In this document: positions 1-7,316 of the stretch, piece by piece
How positions within the stretch are numbered: the first letter of the stretch is position 1
How the letters are laid out: every line of letters starts with the position of its first letter
Origin: Bordetella parapertussis
GTDB lineage: Bacteria; Pseudomonadota; Gammaproteobacteria; Burkholderiales; Burkholderiaceae_C
Length of the DNA: 8,052 nt
Direction: 5' to 3'
Assembly: GCA_945899335.1 (NCBI GenBank)
Contig: CAMDIP010000056.1
Location: forward strand, 1 to 8,052
Made by a program: the position numbers and the translations under genes
The notes under the pieces: generated by a model
Told to the model about the DNA's origin: nothing
Seen by the model: only the letters and a program-made list of their open reading frames with translations
The model's database searches: none

Positions 1-291
1 GTTTGGTTGCAGCAGCGCCCGCCCAAGGGCGTGTGGGCGAGTTTGTTCACATTCCCCATTTTTAACAGCGAAGAGGCATTGGTGGCGTCGCTGTCAAAGC
101 CTTTGCAAGGCAAGTTGCAGTTTGCGCCTGCCTTTGTGCATGTGCTGACCCACAAGGATTTGCATTTGCATGTGGCGCATTTGGCTTTACCAGCAGCGAA
201 AAAATTGGGTGAAACGGGGCAGTGGTGGGCTCCCCAAGACTGGCCAAATTTAGGCCTACCAGCGCCCGTGCGTCAACTTTTGTTGGCTTAG
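1..291 (+). CDS. mutY: Adenine DNA glycosylase MutY, C-terminal part (5' end outside window)
   Basis: The reading frame is open from base 1 and gives 96 residues ending at TAG (289-291). MutY removes adenine mispaired with 8-oxoguanine in base excision repair. What is visible is the C-terminal Nudix-like domain that senses 8-oxoG: an N-terminal '[16 protein letters not shown]' strand resembling the family's 'RPPKGIWGGLWSFP', then '[11 protein letters not shown]', the typical F-x-H-x-[LF]-[TS]-H-x-x-L motif, and the closing '[11 protein letters not shown]' found at MutY C-termini. The catalytic helix-hairpin-helix domain and the Fe-S cluster cysteines would lie upstream, outside the window, so integrity of the gene cannot be judged. 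The stop overlaps the convergent rapZ stop by a few bases, leaving no room for a separate terminator between them. Confidence 0.93.
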   Translation, partial: VWLQQRPPKGVWASLFTFPIFNSEEALVASLSKPLQGKLQFAPAFVHVLTHKDLHLHVAHLALPAAKKLGETGQWWAPQDWPNLGLPAPVRQLLLA

Positions 292-1157
292 ATAGCGTCG
301 AGTTCGCGGTGACGCTTAAGGCTGACCCAATCAGCGGAAAAACGTTGGTGCAAAGCTTCCACCAAATACACCGAACGGTGTTGACCCCCCGTGCAACCGA
401 TGGCGACTGTCACATAGCTTCGGTGATCGTTTTTAAGCGATGGCAGCCATTGCTCTAAAAAGTCGCTTATATGCAGCTGCATGGTTTGCACTGGCGTTTG
501 CTGTGCCAACCAAAGCGCTACCGCAGCGTCGCGGCCTGTGAGGGGTTTGAGATCGGGTTCGTAATGGGGATTAGGCAACATGCGCACATCAAACACAAAG
601 TCCGCATGAACAGGGATGCCGCGCTTGAAGGCAAAGGATTCGAACATCAGCGTTAACTGAGCGCTGGGCGCCGTGACCAAGGAGTGCACATAGTCTTGCA
701 ACTTGCCCGCACGAAGCAAACTGGTGTCGATGATGTGGGACTCTTCGCGCAAATCGGACAAAAGTTTGCGCTCGAGTTCAATGGCTGCCACCAAATCGCG
801 GGTAGAAACTGCCGCGCCTTTGTCTTCGCGTGAAAGAGGGTGGTTGCGCCGAGTTTCAGAAAAACGGTGTACCAGTGTGTCGGTGTTGGCGTCCAAAAAA
901 AGCAGTCTGACATGCACCTGTTCTTCGCGCAGTTGGGCCAACTGTGCGGGTACCAAATGCAAGGCGTGGGCGCTGCGAACATCCATGGCAATCGCCATCT
1001 TGTCTTGTTGGGTTTGGTCTTCTAGGTGCACCAAAGGCAGGAGCAACTCGGGCGGAAGGTTATCTATGCAGTAGTAGCCAGCGTCTTCAAGCGCGTGCAG
1101 GGCAATAGATTTGCCAGAGCCCGACATGCCTGTGATCAAAATGAGTTCGCGGTTCAT
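288..1157 (-). CDS. rapZ: RapZ/YvcJ family nucleotide-binding protein (RNase adapter)
   Basis: The product has 289 residues, close to the usual RapZ length (about 284 in E. coli). Residues 10-17 (GMSGSGKS) form the Walker A loop. The stretch '[22 protein letters not shown]' is the conserved P-loop-domain signature of this family, and GCTGGQHRS (254-262) is the C-terminal motif which in E. coli RapZ helps bind glucosamine-6-phosphate. In enterobacteria RapZ presents the sRNA GlmZ to RNase E and so tunes amino-sugar synthesis. Betaproteobacteria are not known to have GlmY/GlmZ, so the target here is open. It is the last gene of the nadK-recN-rapZ operon: its ATG overlaps the recN TGA by 4 bases (ATGA), suggesting translational coupling. 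The family is often placed beside hprK/ptsN genes; none is seen here. Identification is firm, physiological role less so. Confidence 0.95.
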   Translation of the reverse strand: MNRELILITGMSGSGKSIALHALEDAGYYCIDNLPPELLLPLVHLEDQTQQDKMAIAMDVRSAHALHLVPAQLAQLREEQVHVRLLFLDANTDTLVHRFSETRRNHPLSREDKGAAVSTRDLVAAIELERKLLSDLREESHIIDTSLLRAGKLQDYVHSLVTAPSAQLTLMFESFAFKRGIPVHADFVFDVRMLPNPHYEPDLKPLTGRDAAVALWLAQQTPVQTMQLHISDFLEQWLPSLKNDHRSYVTVAIGCTGGQHRSVYLVEALHQRFSADWVSLKRHRELDAI

Positions 1158-2833
1158 GCGCGGGTTGCCTTGGGTTTGGGCGCAGCCTTGGTCATGGCTT
1201 GCAGCATTTCACGTGCATGCGCATGGGTGGTGTCAGACAGTCGCTCACCCCCCAGCATGCGGGCAATTTCAGCCACCCTTTGTTCACCTAGAGCGGGTGT
1301 TACCTGACTGGCGACACCTTCTTTGTCAGCGTGTTTGGAGACCACCCAATGGTGGTCGGCGCAGGCGGCCACTTGGGGCAAATGCGTCACAGCCAACACT
1401 TGGCGGTCTTTGCCAAGTTGTTTCATGAGGCGACCCACGGTTTCGGCGACTGCGCCGCCAACACCCGCATCCACTTCGTCAAAAATGAGTGTTTGTGCGG
1501 TGCCTAACTGGCTGGTGGTGACTGCGATGGCCAAGGCGATGCGAGAGAGTTCGCCCCCCGAGGCAACCTTGCCAACGGGTCTTGGCGTGCTGCTGGCATG
1601 ACCTGCGACCAAGAATTGCACTTCCTCCAAGCCATGGCTGGCGGGTTCTGGCAGGGCTTGCAGTTGTACTTGGAATTGACCGCCTTGCATTCCTAAGTTT
1701 TGCATGGCTTGGGTGATGCTGGTCGCCAACTTGGGAGCGGCTTTTTGTCGTGCTTGAGAGCGTTTGCGAGCCTCGGCCATGAAAGCGCTTTTGGCTTTTT
1801 CTTCGGCAGCCTCCAGCGCAGCCAAATTGACTGCGGCGTCTAGCTTCACAAGTTCTTGCTGCCAGCCGAGGTAAAGCGCTGGCAACTCTTGGGGTGTGCG
1901 TTTGTAGCGCCGTGACAGACCCACCCAAAGCCCCATGCGGGCATCAATATCGGCCAAGCCTTGGGGGTCAAGATCGGCACGGCGCAACCAAGCTTGCAGG
2001 CTGTGCGCGGCGTCCTCGGCTTGCGCCAGCGCAGAGCCCAGTTGGTCAGACAAATGTTGGAACTCGGCTTCAATATTGGCTTGCTCTTGTAATGCCTTGA
2101 CCGCTTGTGCCAAGTGGCTGTGCGCAGCGTCTTCTTCTTGCAGGTGCGTGAGCGCAGTTTGCGCTGAATCCAAAAGGGTCTGTGCATGTGACAAGCGGGT
2201 GTGTTGAGCGTTCAACTCTTCCCATTCGTCAGCGCCTGGGGCGAGTTTGTCTACCTCGCCAATTTGCCAACTCAGTCGCTCGCGTTCTTGTTGCAGTTGG
2301 TCTTGTGCCAAGCGGGCGTGTTCCAAGGTTTGCAGGCTTTGCCGCCAATCGTTCCAAAGGGTTTGTAAAGCTTGTGCAGGAATTTGGGCGTAGGCGTCGA
2401 GCAAATCGCGCACCGCGCTGGGACGTGTCAGGCTTTGCCACGCGTGTTGGCCATGAATGTCGAGCAATTGATCACCAATTTCACGCAATTGCGTGGCTGT
2501 GGCTGGGCTGCCGTTGATCCATGCGCGGCTTTTGCCTTGTGCGTCTATGCTGCGTTTAAGCAATAAATCGTCGGCAGCATCAAAGCCGTTGTCTTGCAGC
2601 CAAGGGTGTAGGTGGGCAGGGGTGGAAAACTCAGCGCACAACTCGCTGCGAGCAGCACCTTCACGCACTACGCTGGCTTCGGCACGGGCGCCCAGAACCA
2701 ACTGAAGTGCATCTATCAATATAGATTTGCCAGCCCCAGTTTCTCCACTGAGAACGGTAAACCCTGCGCCGAACTCCAACTCAAGTTGACGAACAATGAC
2801 AAAGTCACGCAGGCTGATGCGTTGCAAGCTCAT
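1154..2833 (-). CDS. recN: DNA repair ATPase RecN
   Basis: The product has 559 residues, near the 553 of E. coli RecN. It is an SMC-like ATPase that helps process and tether DNA ends during double-strand-break repair in the cytoplasm. The N-terminal lobe opens with '[19 protein letters not shown]' and has Walker A GETGAGKS at residues 30-37. A long, Gln/Leu/Ala-rich middle region is consistent with a coiled-coil arm. The C-terminal lobe has the ABC signature SGGELSR (425-431), Walker B LIFDE with D452/E453 followed by VDAGVGG, and the switch histidine in THLPQ (H484). The ATG overlaps the nadK TGA by 4 bases and is preceded by a good Shine-Dalgarno stretch (GAGGGTGG, minus strand) within nadK. 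The short Lys/Ala/Pro tail is not conserved. All key motifs are intact. No LexA box was recognised upstream, and the gene is probably expressed from the nadK promoter. Confidence 0.97.
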   Translation of the reverse strand: MSLQRISLRDFVIVRQLELEFGAGFTVLSGETGAGKSILIDALQLVLGARAEASVVREGAARSELCAEFSTPAHLHPWLQDNGFDAADDLLLKRSIDAQGKSRAWINGSPATATQLREIGDQLLDIHGQHAWQSLTRPSAVRDLLDAYAQIPAQALQTLWNDWRQSLQTLEHARLAQDQLQQERERLSWQIGEVDKLAPGADEWEELNAQHTRLSHAQTLLDSAQTALTHLQEEDAAHSHLAQAVKALQEQANIEAEFQHLSDQLGSALAQAEDAAHSLQAWLRRADLDPQGLADIDARMGLWVGLSRRYKRTPQELPALYLGWQQELVKLDAAVNLAALEAAEEKAKSAFMAEARKRSQARQKAAPKLATSITQAMQNLGMQGGQFQVQLQALPEPASHGLEEVQFLVAGHASSTPRPVGKVASGGELSRIALAIAVTTSQLGTAQTLIFDEVDAGVGGAVAETVGRLMKQLGKDRQVLAVTHLPQVAACADHHWVVSKHADKEGVASQVTPALGEQRVAEIARMLGGERLSDTTHAHAREMLQAMTKAAPKPKATRA

Positions 2834-3729
2834 GAACCACCCTCATTCCAATGCAGTTTATGGCGCAGTGTGTCAAAGTAATTCCAACCTTTGGGGTGAA
2901 GAAAGACCGCATGGTGTGGTGATTTACGCACCAAAACTTTGTCACCAATCAGCATAGATGCCATGGATTGCATATCGAAATTGGCGCTGGCGTCGCGCCC
3001 GCCCACCAATTCAATCGTGATTTCTGCCTGATCAGACAACACCAAAGGGCGGTTGGAAAAGGTGTGCGGCGCAATCGGCACCATCAGCAAGCCACCCAAA
3101 GAGGGTTGCAACAGTGGGCCACCAGCGGACAAAGAATAGGCAGTAGAGCCCGTGGGGGTGGAGATGATCAGGCCATCGGCGCGTTGGTTGGCCACAAAAT
3201 GCCCATCGACGCAAACACGCAACTCCACCATGCCGGATGTTGCCCCACGGTTGATGACTACATCGTTCAAAGCCAAAGCATCAAAAACGCAATCTGTTCC
3301 CCGCCAGACTTGGGCGTGCAGCATGCTGCGTTGGTCTTCCTCATAGTGGCCTTGCAGCATGGGCTGCAAAGTTGTTTCCATGTGTTCCAAGGAAATATCA
3401 GTGATAAAGCCTAGCCTGCCTTGGTTGATGCCTATTAAGGGAATACCATGGGGCGCGAGTTGCCTGCCAAAACCCAGCATGGTGCCGTCGCCTCCCACCA
3501 CCAAAGCAAGATCGCATTTCTTGGCAATGCCAGCAACATCCATGACGGGGCAACCCTGTGCACCCAAATGCGCAGCGGTGTCTTTTTCTACCACCACTTC
3601 ACAGCCTTGGTTGTGCAAAAAATCCACCAAGGAGGCCAGTATGGGCTGACCTGCTGGCGCAGCAGCCCCATGGCTGGATGAAGCATGGGATTTGCCGATA
3701 AGGGCGATTTGGCCAAACGTTGGGTTCAT
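2830..3729 (-). CDS. nadK: NAD kinase
   Basis: NAD kinase phosphorylates NAD+ to NADP+ using ATP in the cytoplasm. From the chosen ATG (3727-3729) it has 299 residues, typical for proteobacterial NadK. Motifs: 'GQIALIGK' as first strand, GGDGT at 79-83 (catalytic Asp81), '[10 protein letters not shown]' at 101-110, 'LNDVVINRG' at 154-162, and '[14 protein letters not shown]' at 185-198. The frame stays open further upstream to 3801, with in-frame ATGs at 3756, 3771 and 3801; I prefer 3729 because the protein then begins like its homologues (MNPxFxxIALIGK), although no clear Shine-Dalgarno precedes it. ATG 3756 would add nine residues, and anything longer would run into hrcA. It is the first gene of the nadK-recN-rapZ operon, coupled to recN by an ATGA overlap, and divergent from hrcA. 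Confidence 0.96.
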   Translation of the reverse strand: MNPTFGQIALIGKSHASSSHGAAAPAGQPILASLVDFLHNQGCEVVVEKDTAAHLGAQGCPVMDVAGIAKKCDLALVVGGDGTMLGFGRQLAPHGIPLIGINQGRLGFITDISLEHMETTLQPMLQGHYEEDQRSMLHAQVWRGTDCVFDALALNDVVINRGATSGMVELRVCVDGHFVANQRADGLIISTPTGSTAYSLSAGGPLLQPSLGGLLMVPIAPHTFSNRPLVLSDQAEITIELVGGRDASANFDMQSMASMLIGDKVLVRKSPHHAVFLHPKGWNYFDTLRHKLHWNEGGS

Positions 3730-3752
3730 AGACCAAATTACATCATTAAAAT
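3725..3752 (+). promoter_or_regulatory. Possible sigma70-like promoter for hrcA in the nadK/hrcA divergent gap
   Basis: A TAAAAT hexamer at 3747-3752 matches the -10 consensus in five of six positions; a TTCATA at 3725-3730 matches the -35 consensus in four of six, with a 16-bp spacer. Transcription would start near 3759, leaving a very short leader for hrcA. The -35 lies over the nadK start codon, so hrcA and nadK transcription would interfere. No CIRCE palindrome (TTAGCACTC-N9-GAGTGCTAA) is visible in the gap. This is pattern matching by eye and only weakly supported. Confidence 0.3.
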
Positions 3753-3756
3753 GCAT

Positions 3757-3769
3757 AGAAAGGATGACC
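3757..3769 (+). promoter_or_regulatory. Ribosome binding site that decides the hrcA start
   Basis: The stretch AGAAAGG (3757-3763) sits 6 bases before ATG 3770. An in-frame ATG at 3764 directly abuts it and would be too close, so 3770 is the better start. It gives an HrcA beginning [10 protein letters not shown], as family members do. Confidence 0.7.
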
Positions 3770-4777
3770 ATGCTGGACGATCGCGCCAAGTTGTTGCTCA
3801 AGACCCTGGTAGAGCGCTATATCGCTGACGGCCAGCCTGTGGGTTCGCGCACTCTGTCCCGCGCCAACGGCATCGAGTTGTCCCCTGCCACCGTGCGAAA
3901 TGTCATGGCCGACCTGGAAGAAATGGGCCTGATTGTCAGTCCCCACACCTCGGCGGGACGTATTCCTACAGCGCGTGGCTACCGATTATTTGTCGACACC
4001 ATGCTGACATTCGATCGCCAGCAGTTGCAAGCGCCCAGTTTGGTGGCCGAGCAACCACAAAAAGTCATCACCAGCGCGGCGCAGTTGTTGTCTAACTTGT
4101 CAAATTTTGTTGGCGTAGTTATGGCACCCAAGCGCAGCTCGGTGTTCCACCACATTGAGTTTTTACGGCTTTCCGATAAACGCGTGTTGGTCATCATCGT
4201 CACGCCTGACGGCGATGTGCAAAACCGAGTTATCTTCACTGACACAGATTTTTCGCAAAGCCAGTTGGTTGAAGCTTCCAATTACCTCAATGCCAATTTT
4301 GCTGGCATGGCCATCGATCAGGTGCGTGAGCGTTTGCAAGCTGAGGTCGATAGTTTGCGAAGCGAGATTGCGGCGTTGATGCAAGCGGCTGTGAACTTCA
4401 GCTCCGAAGCTTTGGTGCAAGGAGAAGACGAAGTGGTCATCAGCGGCGAGCGTAATTTGTTGTCGGTGTCAGACTTTTCCACCGATATGGGTCAACTGCG
4501 CCGTGCTTTCGAATTGTTTGAACAAAAAGCGCAACTCATGCGTTTACTCGATATCTCTTCTCAAGCCGATGGTGTGCGAATTTACATTGGTGGTGAAAGC
4601 CAAATTATTCCTTTTGAAGAACTCTCGGTTGTCAGCGCCAATTACGAAGTAGATGGGCAAGTCGTGGGTACCTTGGGTGTCATTGGCCCCACCCGCATGC
4701 CTTACGAGCGGATGATTCAAATTGTGGACATTACCTCCAAACTGCTAAGCAATGCCTTAAGTCATAAACCGCTTTAA
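3770..4777 (+). CDS. hrcA: Heat-inducible transcription repressor HrcA
   Basis: The product has 335 residues, the usual size for HrcA. HrcA binds the CIRCE operator and represses groESL/dnaK-type chaperone genes; its folding depends on GroEL, which closes the feedback loop. The N-terminal winged helix-turn-helix is clear: '[26 protein letters not shown]' followed by [18 protein letters not shown] (38-55), then [16 protein letters not shown] (61-76), the most conserved HrcA block. The central and C-terminal parts hold the GAF-like and dimerisation regions; 'IYIGGES' and '[17 protein letters not shown]' are typical of the C-terminus. The gene diverges from nadK with about 40 bp between the starts. 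No chaperone gene and no CIRCE element were found in this window, so its targets, if any, are elsewhere. Confidence 0.96.
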   Translation: MLDDRAKLLLKTLVERYIADGQPVGSRTLSRANGIELSPATVRNVMADLEEMGLIVSPHTSAGRIPTARGYRLFVDTMLTFDRQQLQAPSLVAEQPQKVITSAAQLLSNLSNFVGVVMAPKRSSVFHHIEFLRLSDKRVLVIIVTPDGDVQNRVIFTDTDFSQSQLVEASNYLNANFAGMAIDQVRERLQAEVDSLRSEIAALMQAAVNFSSEALVQGEDEVVISGERNLLSVSDFSTDMGQLRRAFELFEQKAQLMRLLDISSQADGVRIYIGGESQIIPFEELSVVSANYEVDGQVVGTLGVIGPTRMPYERMIQIVDITSKLLSNALSHKPL

Positions 4778-4928
4778 CGATCACTATCGGAATAATGACA
4801 ACTGTAATAATTAAAAATAGTTAGAAACGCCATTAGAAGTCATGGGTATTCGTGTGTATTGATGCAAAGACGTGTGTGGCTAACACTCTGTAGGCGGCAG
4901 ACTAAGAATTCATTAATCTTAGGCACCC
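4778..4928. other. Intergenic region between hrcA and the TerB-like gene
   Basis: This 151-bp AT-rich stretch has no convincing gene. I see no strong GC-rich hairpin followed by T residues, so an hrcA terminator is not apparent. It holds two exact copies of CGTGTGT (4851-4857 and 4871-4877), 20 bp apart, and an inverted repeat at 4902-4922 next to the start of the next gene. A weak promoter guess is TTGATG (4859-4864) with TAACAC (4881-4886), 16-bp spacer; the -10 is poor. Confidence 0.5.
4902..4922 (+). repeat. Inverted repeat overlapping the RBS of the TerB-like gene
   Basis: CTAAGA (4902-4907) and TCTTAG (4917-4922) are perfect inverted copies separated by 9 bases. The right arm overlaps the weak Shine-Dalgarno (TTAGG, 4919-4923) six bases before ATG 4929. 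As RNA the 6-bp A/U-rich stem would be weak; as DNA it could be a regulator half-site pair. Function is not known. Confidence 0.45.
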
Positions 4929-7316
4929 ATGAACGCTCCTATGTCATCGCTAGCCACGGCCGACGATGCTCTCAGTCAAGTCGATTCTTTCGACGAGGTT
5001 GATGCTGAGCCTGATGAACCCATAGAACTCACGCCATTTTTATCGTTGGCGGTGGCCTTGCTTTATATGCTCATGGCCGATGGCGAAATTGATGACCATG
5101 AGTCAAGTCAATTACAAGCAGTGATTGGCGGTAACCAAGATGTGCTGGAGTTGGCGTTTGAATATGTAGAAACCATAGCCTTAGATCAATTTCTCAAGGA
5201 TGCGCCTGCAATTCTTAGCAATGAAGACAAGCTGTGTATTTTGTGCAACATGTGCGATTGCTTATTAGCAGACGGTGTGTGTGAGCAAGTAGAAGATGAG
5301 TTGTTTCAAAAAATTTGTATCTCTTTCGGTTACAGCTCCAAATCATTCACCACCTACTACAGCGCTATATCGCTTAAAAACGAAAAATCTTTGCTTGGTC
5401 CCTACGATCAGGAGCTTTTGGACCAGGAAGTGATTACGCCGCATTTGGCAATGGCCGCATCTTTGATTTACATGATGTCAGCTGACGGCGATATCGCAGC
5501 AGAGGAAATTGGTCAGTTGCAAGTGGTCATTGGTGAATTTGAAAACTTGCAAGGCTTTGCGATGCAGTATGTTCGCAATGTCAAGATGAATCAATTCTGT
5601 AAAGAAGCATCCTTGGCGCTTAATGCAGATCAAAAATTGCTGATATTGACCAATGTATGTGATTGCATGATGTCTGATGGCAAAGTTGCTGAAATTGAAA
5701 AGCGGTTATTTGATAATTTGTTGGCAGCTTTTGATGTGTCAGAGAAACAATTCAGTTCCTACTATGCGCCGTTAGAAATCAAAAACTTCAAGCCCTTTGG
5801 AACGGATGAAGAAGTCAAGTCTTTGCACACACGTAAGAGAACGCGAAAGAAAGGCAAGGGCTCTACATTTGGAATGGATCTCAGCCACAAGCACAGCAAT
5901 GCAGCGCATGGCAAAAGAGAAGTAAACGATTCAGCCAATCAAGGCGAATGGCAAAGTGAGGAATCGCATGGAAGTTTGAGCGATGTGATCACCCGTACCA
6001 TGCAAGAAAATATCCAGCAAGTCAGCGACACTTTTCAAGATGAAAAAGACGTTGAGCGCGTATCTAACAATGCCACAGAAAAAATTCGGGAAGATGTCAT
6101 TGGTGAAGTAAGTGACGATGCCAATTTGCAAAAAGTTGAAGAGGCTTCTTTACTGACCAATGTTCAAAAAATTGGTGCCAACGGCTTCCGTAAACAACAG
6201 CAAGGCATAGGTGAGGACGGATATGCTGACAACCTACAGGGCTTAGATTTTTCTGGATTCAATTTGGCTCCGACCATTTTGGTATCTGAAATCCGTATCG
6301 ATGATTTGCAGAAAAATATAGGTCAAGTACATGGAAAATTAGACCAGTTTTTCCCTAAGCGTAATGGGAAATCTGTTTTGGCAGGAGAGCCCAGAGAGAA
6401 GTTTGTATTTAACCGAGCATCTAAAGGGGTTGATAAGACTCTGTCCAATATTGCGCAAGCTCCCCCCGCGATGTTATCTAAATCTAGCAACTCTTCTGTT
6501 GAGTTAACACCTGACGCTCCACCCTTGAATGTGTCGGTTTCTAAGGTTGATCGTCAAAACAAAGCCGACTTGAAAAACAATTGGCCAGAGTTGAATTTCC
6601 AGTCGGTTGAAGTACCTCCATCTGCTCGCCCTCTTCGAAAAAGTCGGTCTTCTAAAACACAATTAAATACATCATCCGAAGCCTTAGCTGAAACTCCAGT
6701 TGATGTAATTGAGCAGGCCGTAACACTGGCTGTAACTGCCTCAGGTGAAATTCCAGTTGTAGGTGCAGCAGATGCAACAGGTGCAACAGGTGCCGCAGGT
6801 GTAAGGCTAACCAGTGCCGCAGGCGCAAAACCTCAAAATAAAAAATGGTTGAAGTTATTGGGTGGGGTAACTATTGCCTTTGTGCTGCCCATGGGTGTCT
6901 ATGGCTACGGCGTGATTTACCCTTCACATAACTGTCAAGGCTATGAGCAGCAGACACGCCTTTGGACCAATCAAGGCGATGCAAGTTTGGCATCGGCGAC
7001 CCAGGAAACCCAAGGAGCTCAAGCGCATCGAATTGAAATTCGGCGAGGCGAGATTTTCTTGGATAACCACCGCTTTCCTTTCTATAAAGAGTTAAACCAA
7101 GATAACCACTTTGCAACTAAAACTTCTTCTGGTTTTCATGGAAGCTACACCAGCCATGCTGTTGAGAATATGGTCTATGCATTTGATTTCAACACCGCGA
7201 CGCAGGCGCTGAAAATTTATACCCAATCCTCGGGGCTGCGATTTATTGATGGCGAGGTCGGCCAAATGCGGGTATCTGCTGTTTTTTCAGGTCAATGTGA
7301 AAATCCTTGGCTCTAG
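4929..7316 (+). CDS. Tandem TerB-like domain, single-pass membrane protein of unknown function
   Basis: This is a 795-residue protein I cannot match to a named gene. Residues about 35-153 and 170-288 are two copies of a TerB-like all-helical domain, alignable without gaps at an offset of 135 residues. Each copy has two acidic D-G-x6-E motifs: D51/E58, D115/E122, D186/E193 and D250/E257, as in TerB/DjlA-type domains. A basic patch (TRKRTRKKGK, 301-310) begins a polar, probably disordered linker to about 635, with an Ala-Thr-Gly repeat at 616-624. A hydrophobic segment at about 643-663 follows Lys-rich sequence (KPQNKKWLK), predicting the N-terminus in the cytoplasm and the C-terminus in the periplasm. 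The 130-residue outer domain has cysteines C669 and C790, possibly a disulfide. TerB domains occur in tellurite/phage/stress-linked Ter systems, but no other ter gene is here, so tellurite resistance should not be assumed. The start at 4929 has a weak Shine-Dalgarno; ATG 4941 is an alternative. The linker DNA is more AT-rich than the housekeeping genes. Confidence 0.85.
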   Translation: MNAPMSSLATADDALSQVDSFDEVDAEPDEPIELTPFLSLAVALLYMLMADGEIDDHESSQLQAVIGGNQDVLELAFEYVETIALDQFLKDAPAILSNEDKLCILCNMCDCLLADGVCEQVEDELFQKICISFGYSSKSFTTYYSAISLKNEKSLLGPYDQELLDQEVITPHLAMAASLIYMMSADGDIAAEEIGQLQVVIGEFENLQGFAMQYVRNVKMNQFCKEASLALNADQKLLILTNVCDCMMSDGKVAEIEKRLFDNLLAAFDVSEKQFSSYYAPLEIKNFKPFGTDEEVKSLHTRKRTRKKGKGSTFGMDLSHKHSNAAHGKREVNDSANQGEWQSEESHGSLSDVITRTMQENIQQVSDTFQDEKDVERVSNNATEKIREDVIGEVSDDANLQKVEEASLLTNVQKIGANGFRKQQQGIGEDGYADNLQGLDFSGFNLAPTILVSEIRIDDLQKNIGQVHGKLDQFFPKRNGKSVLAGEPREKFVFNRASKGVDKTLSNIAQAPPAMLSKSSNSSVELTPDAPPLNVSVSKVDRQNKADLKNNWPELNFQSVEVPPSARPLRKSRSSKTQLNTSSEALAETPVDVIEQAVTLAVTASGEIPVVGAADATGATGAAGVRLTSAAGAKPQNKKWLKLLGGVTIAFVLPMGVYGYGVIYPSHNCQGYEQQTRLWTNQGDASLASATQETQGAQAHRIEIRRGEIFLDNHRFPFYKELNQDNHFATKTSSGFHGSYTSHAVENMVYAFDFNTATQALKIYTQSSGLRFIDGEVGQMRVSAVFSGQCENPWL
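6774..6800 (+). repeat. Three tandem 9-bp units inside the TerB-like gene
   Basis: GCAACAGGT occurs at 6774-6782 and 6783-6791, followed by the variant GCCGCAGGT at 6792-6800. The units are in frame and encode Ala-Thr-Gly, Ala-Thr-Gly, Ala-Ala-Gly (residues 616-624), just before the membrane segment. Copy-number change would keep the frame and only alter linker length. Confidence 0.8.
7289..7299 (+). promoter_or_regulatory. Ribosome binding site and GTG start of the lipoprotein gene
   Basis: AGGT at 7289-7292, inside the 3' end of the TerB-like gene, lies about 5 bases before GTG 7297. The ATG at 7246 in the same frame is 51 bases further up and would add 17 residues before the signal peptide. 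The GTG yields a compact lipoprotein signal beginning M-K-I-L. Confidence 0.6.

Noticed and set aside
1479..1928. Long open frames inside recN on both strands (up to 149 codons).
   Set aside because: They are shadows of a gene whose RecN motifs are complete; their translations are Arg/Ser/Ala-rich with no recognisable domain.
3708..3717. The perfect palindrome TTTGGCCAAA near the nadK start, considered as an operator.
   Set aside because: It lies inside nadK codons for Phe-Gly-Gln of the conserved N-terminus and is short; no second copy was seen near the hrcA promoter.
4778..4928. A CIRCE operator or small RNA in the gap after hrcA.
   Set aside because: No TTAGCACTC/GAGTGCTAA halves are present, and no hairpin with a T-run that would end a small RNA.
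4929..7316. Naming the large gene terB or a tellurite-resistance gene.
   Set aside because: The domain resemblance does not carry function, the architecture differs from the small single-domain TerB, and no other ter gene is in the window.
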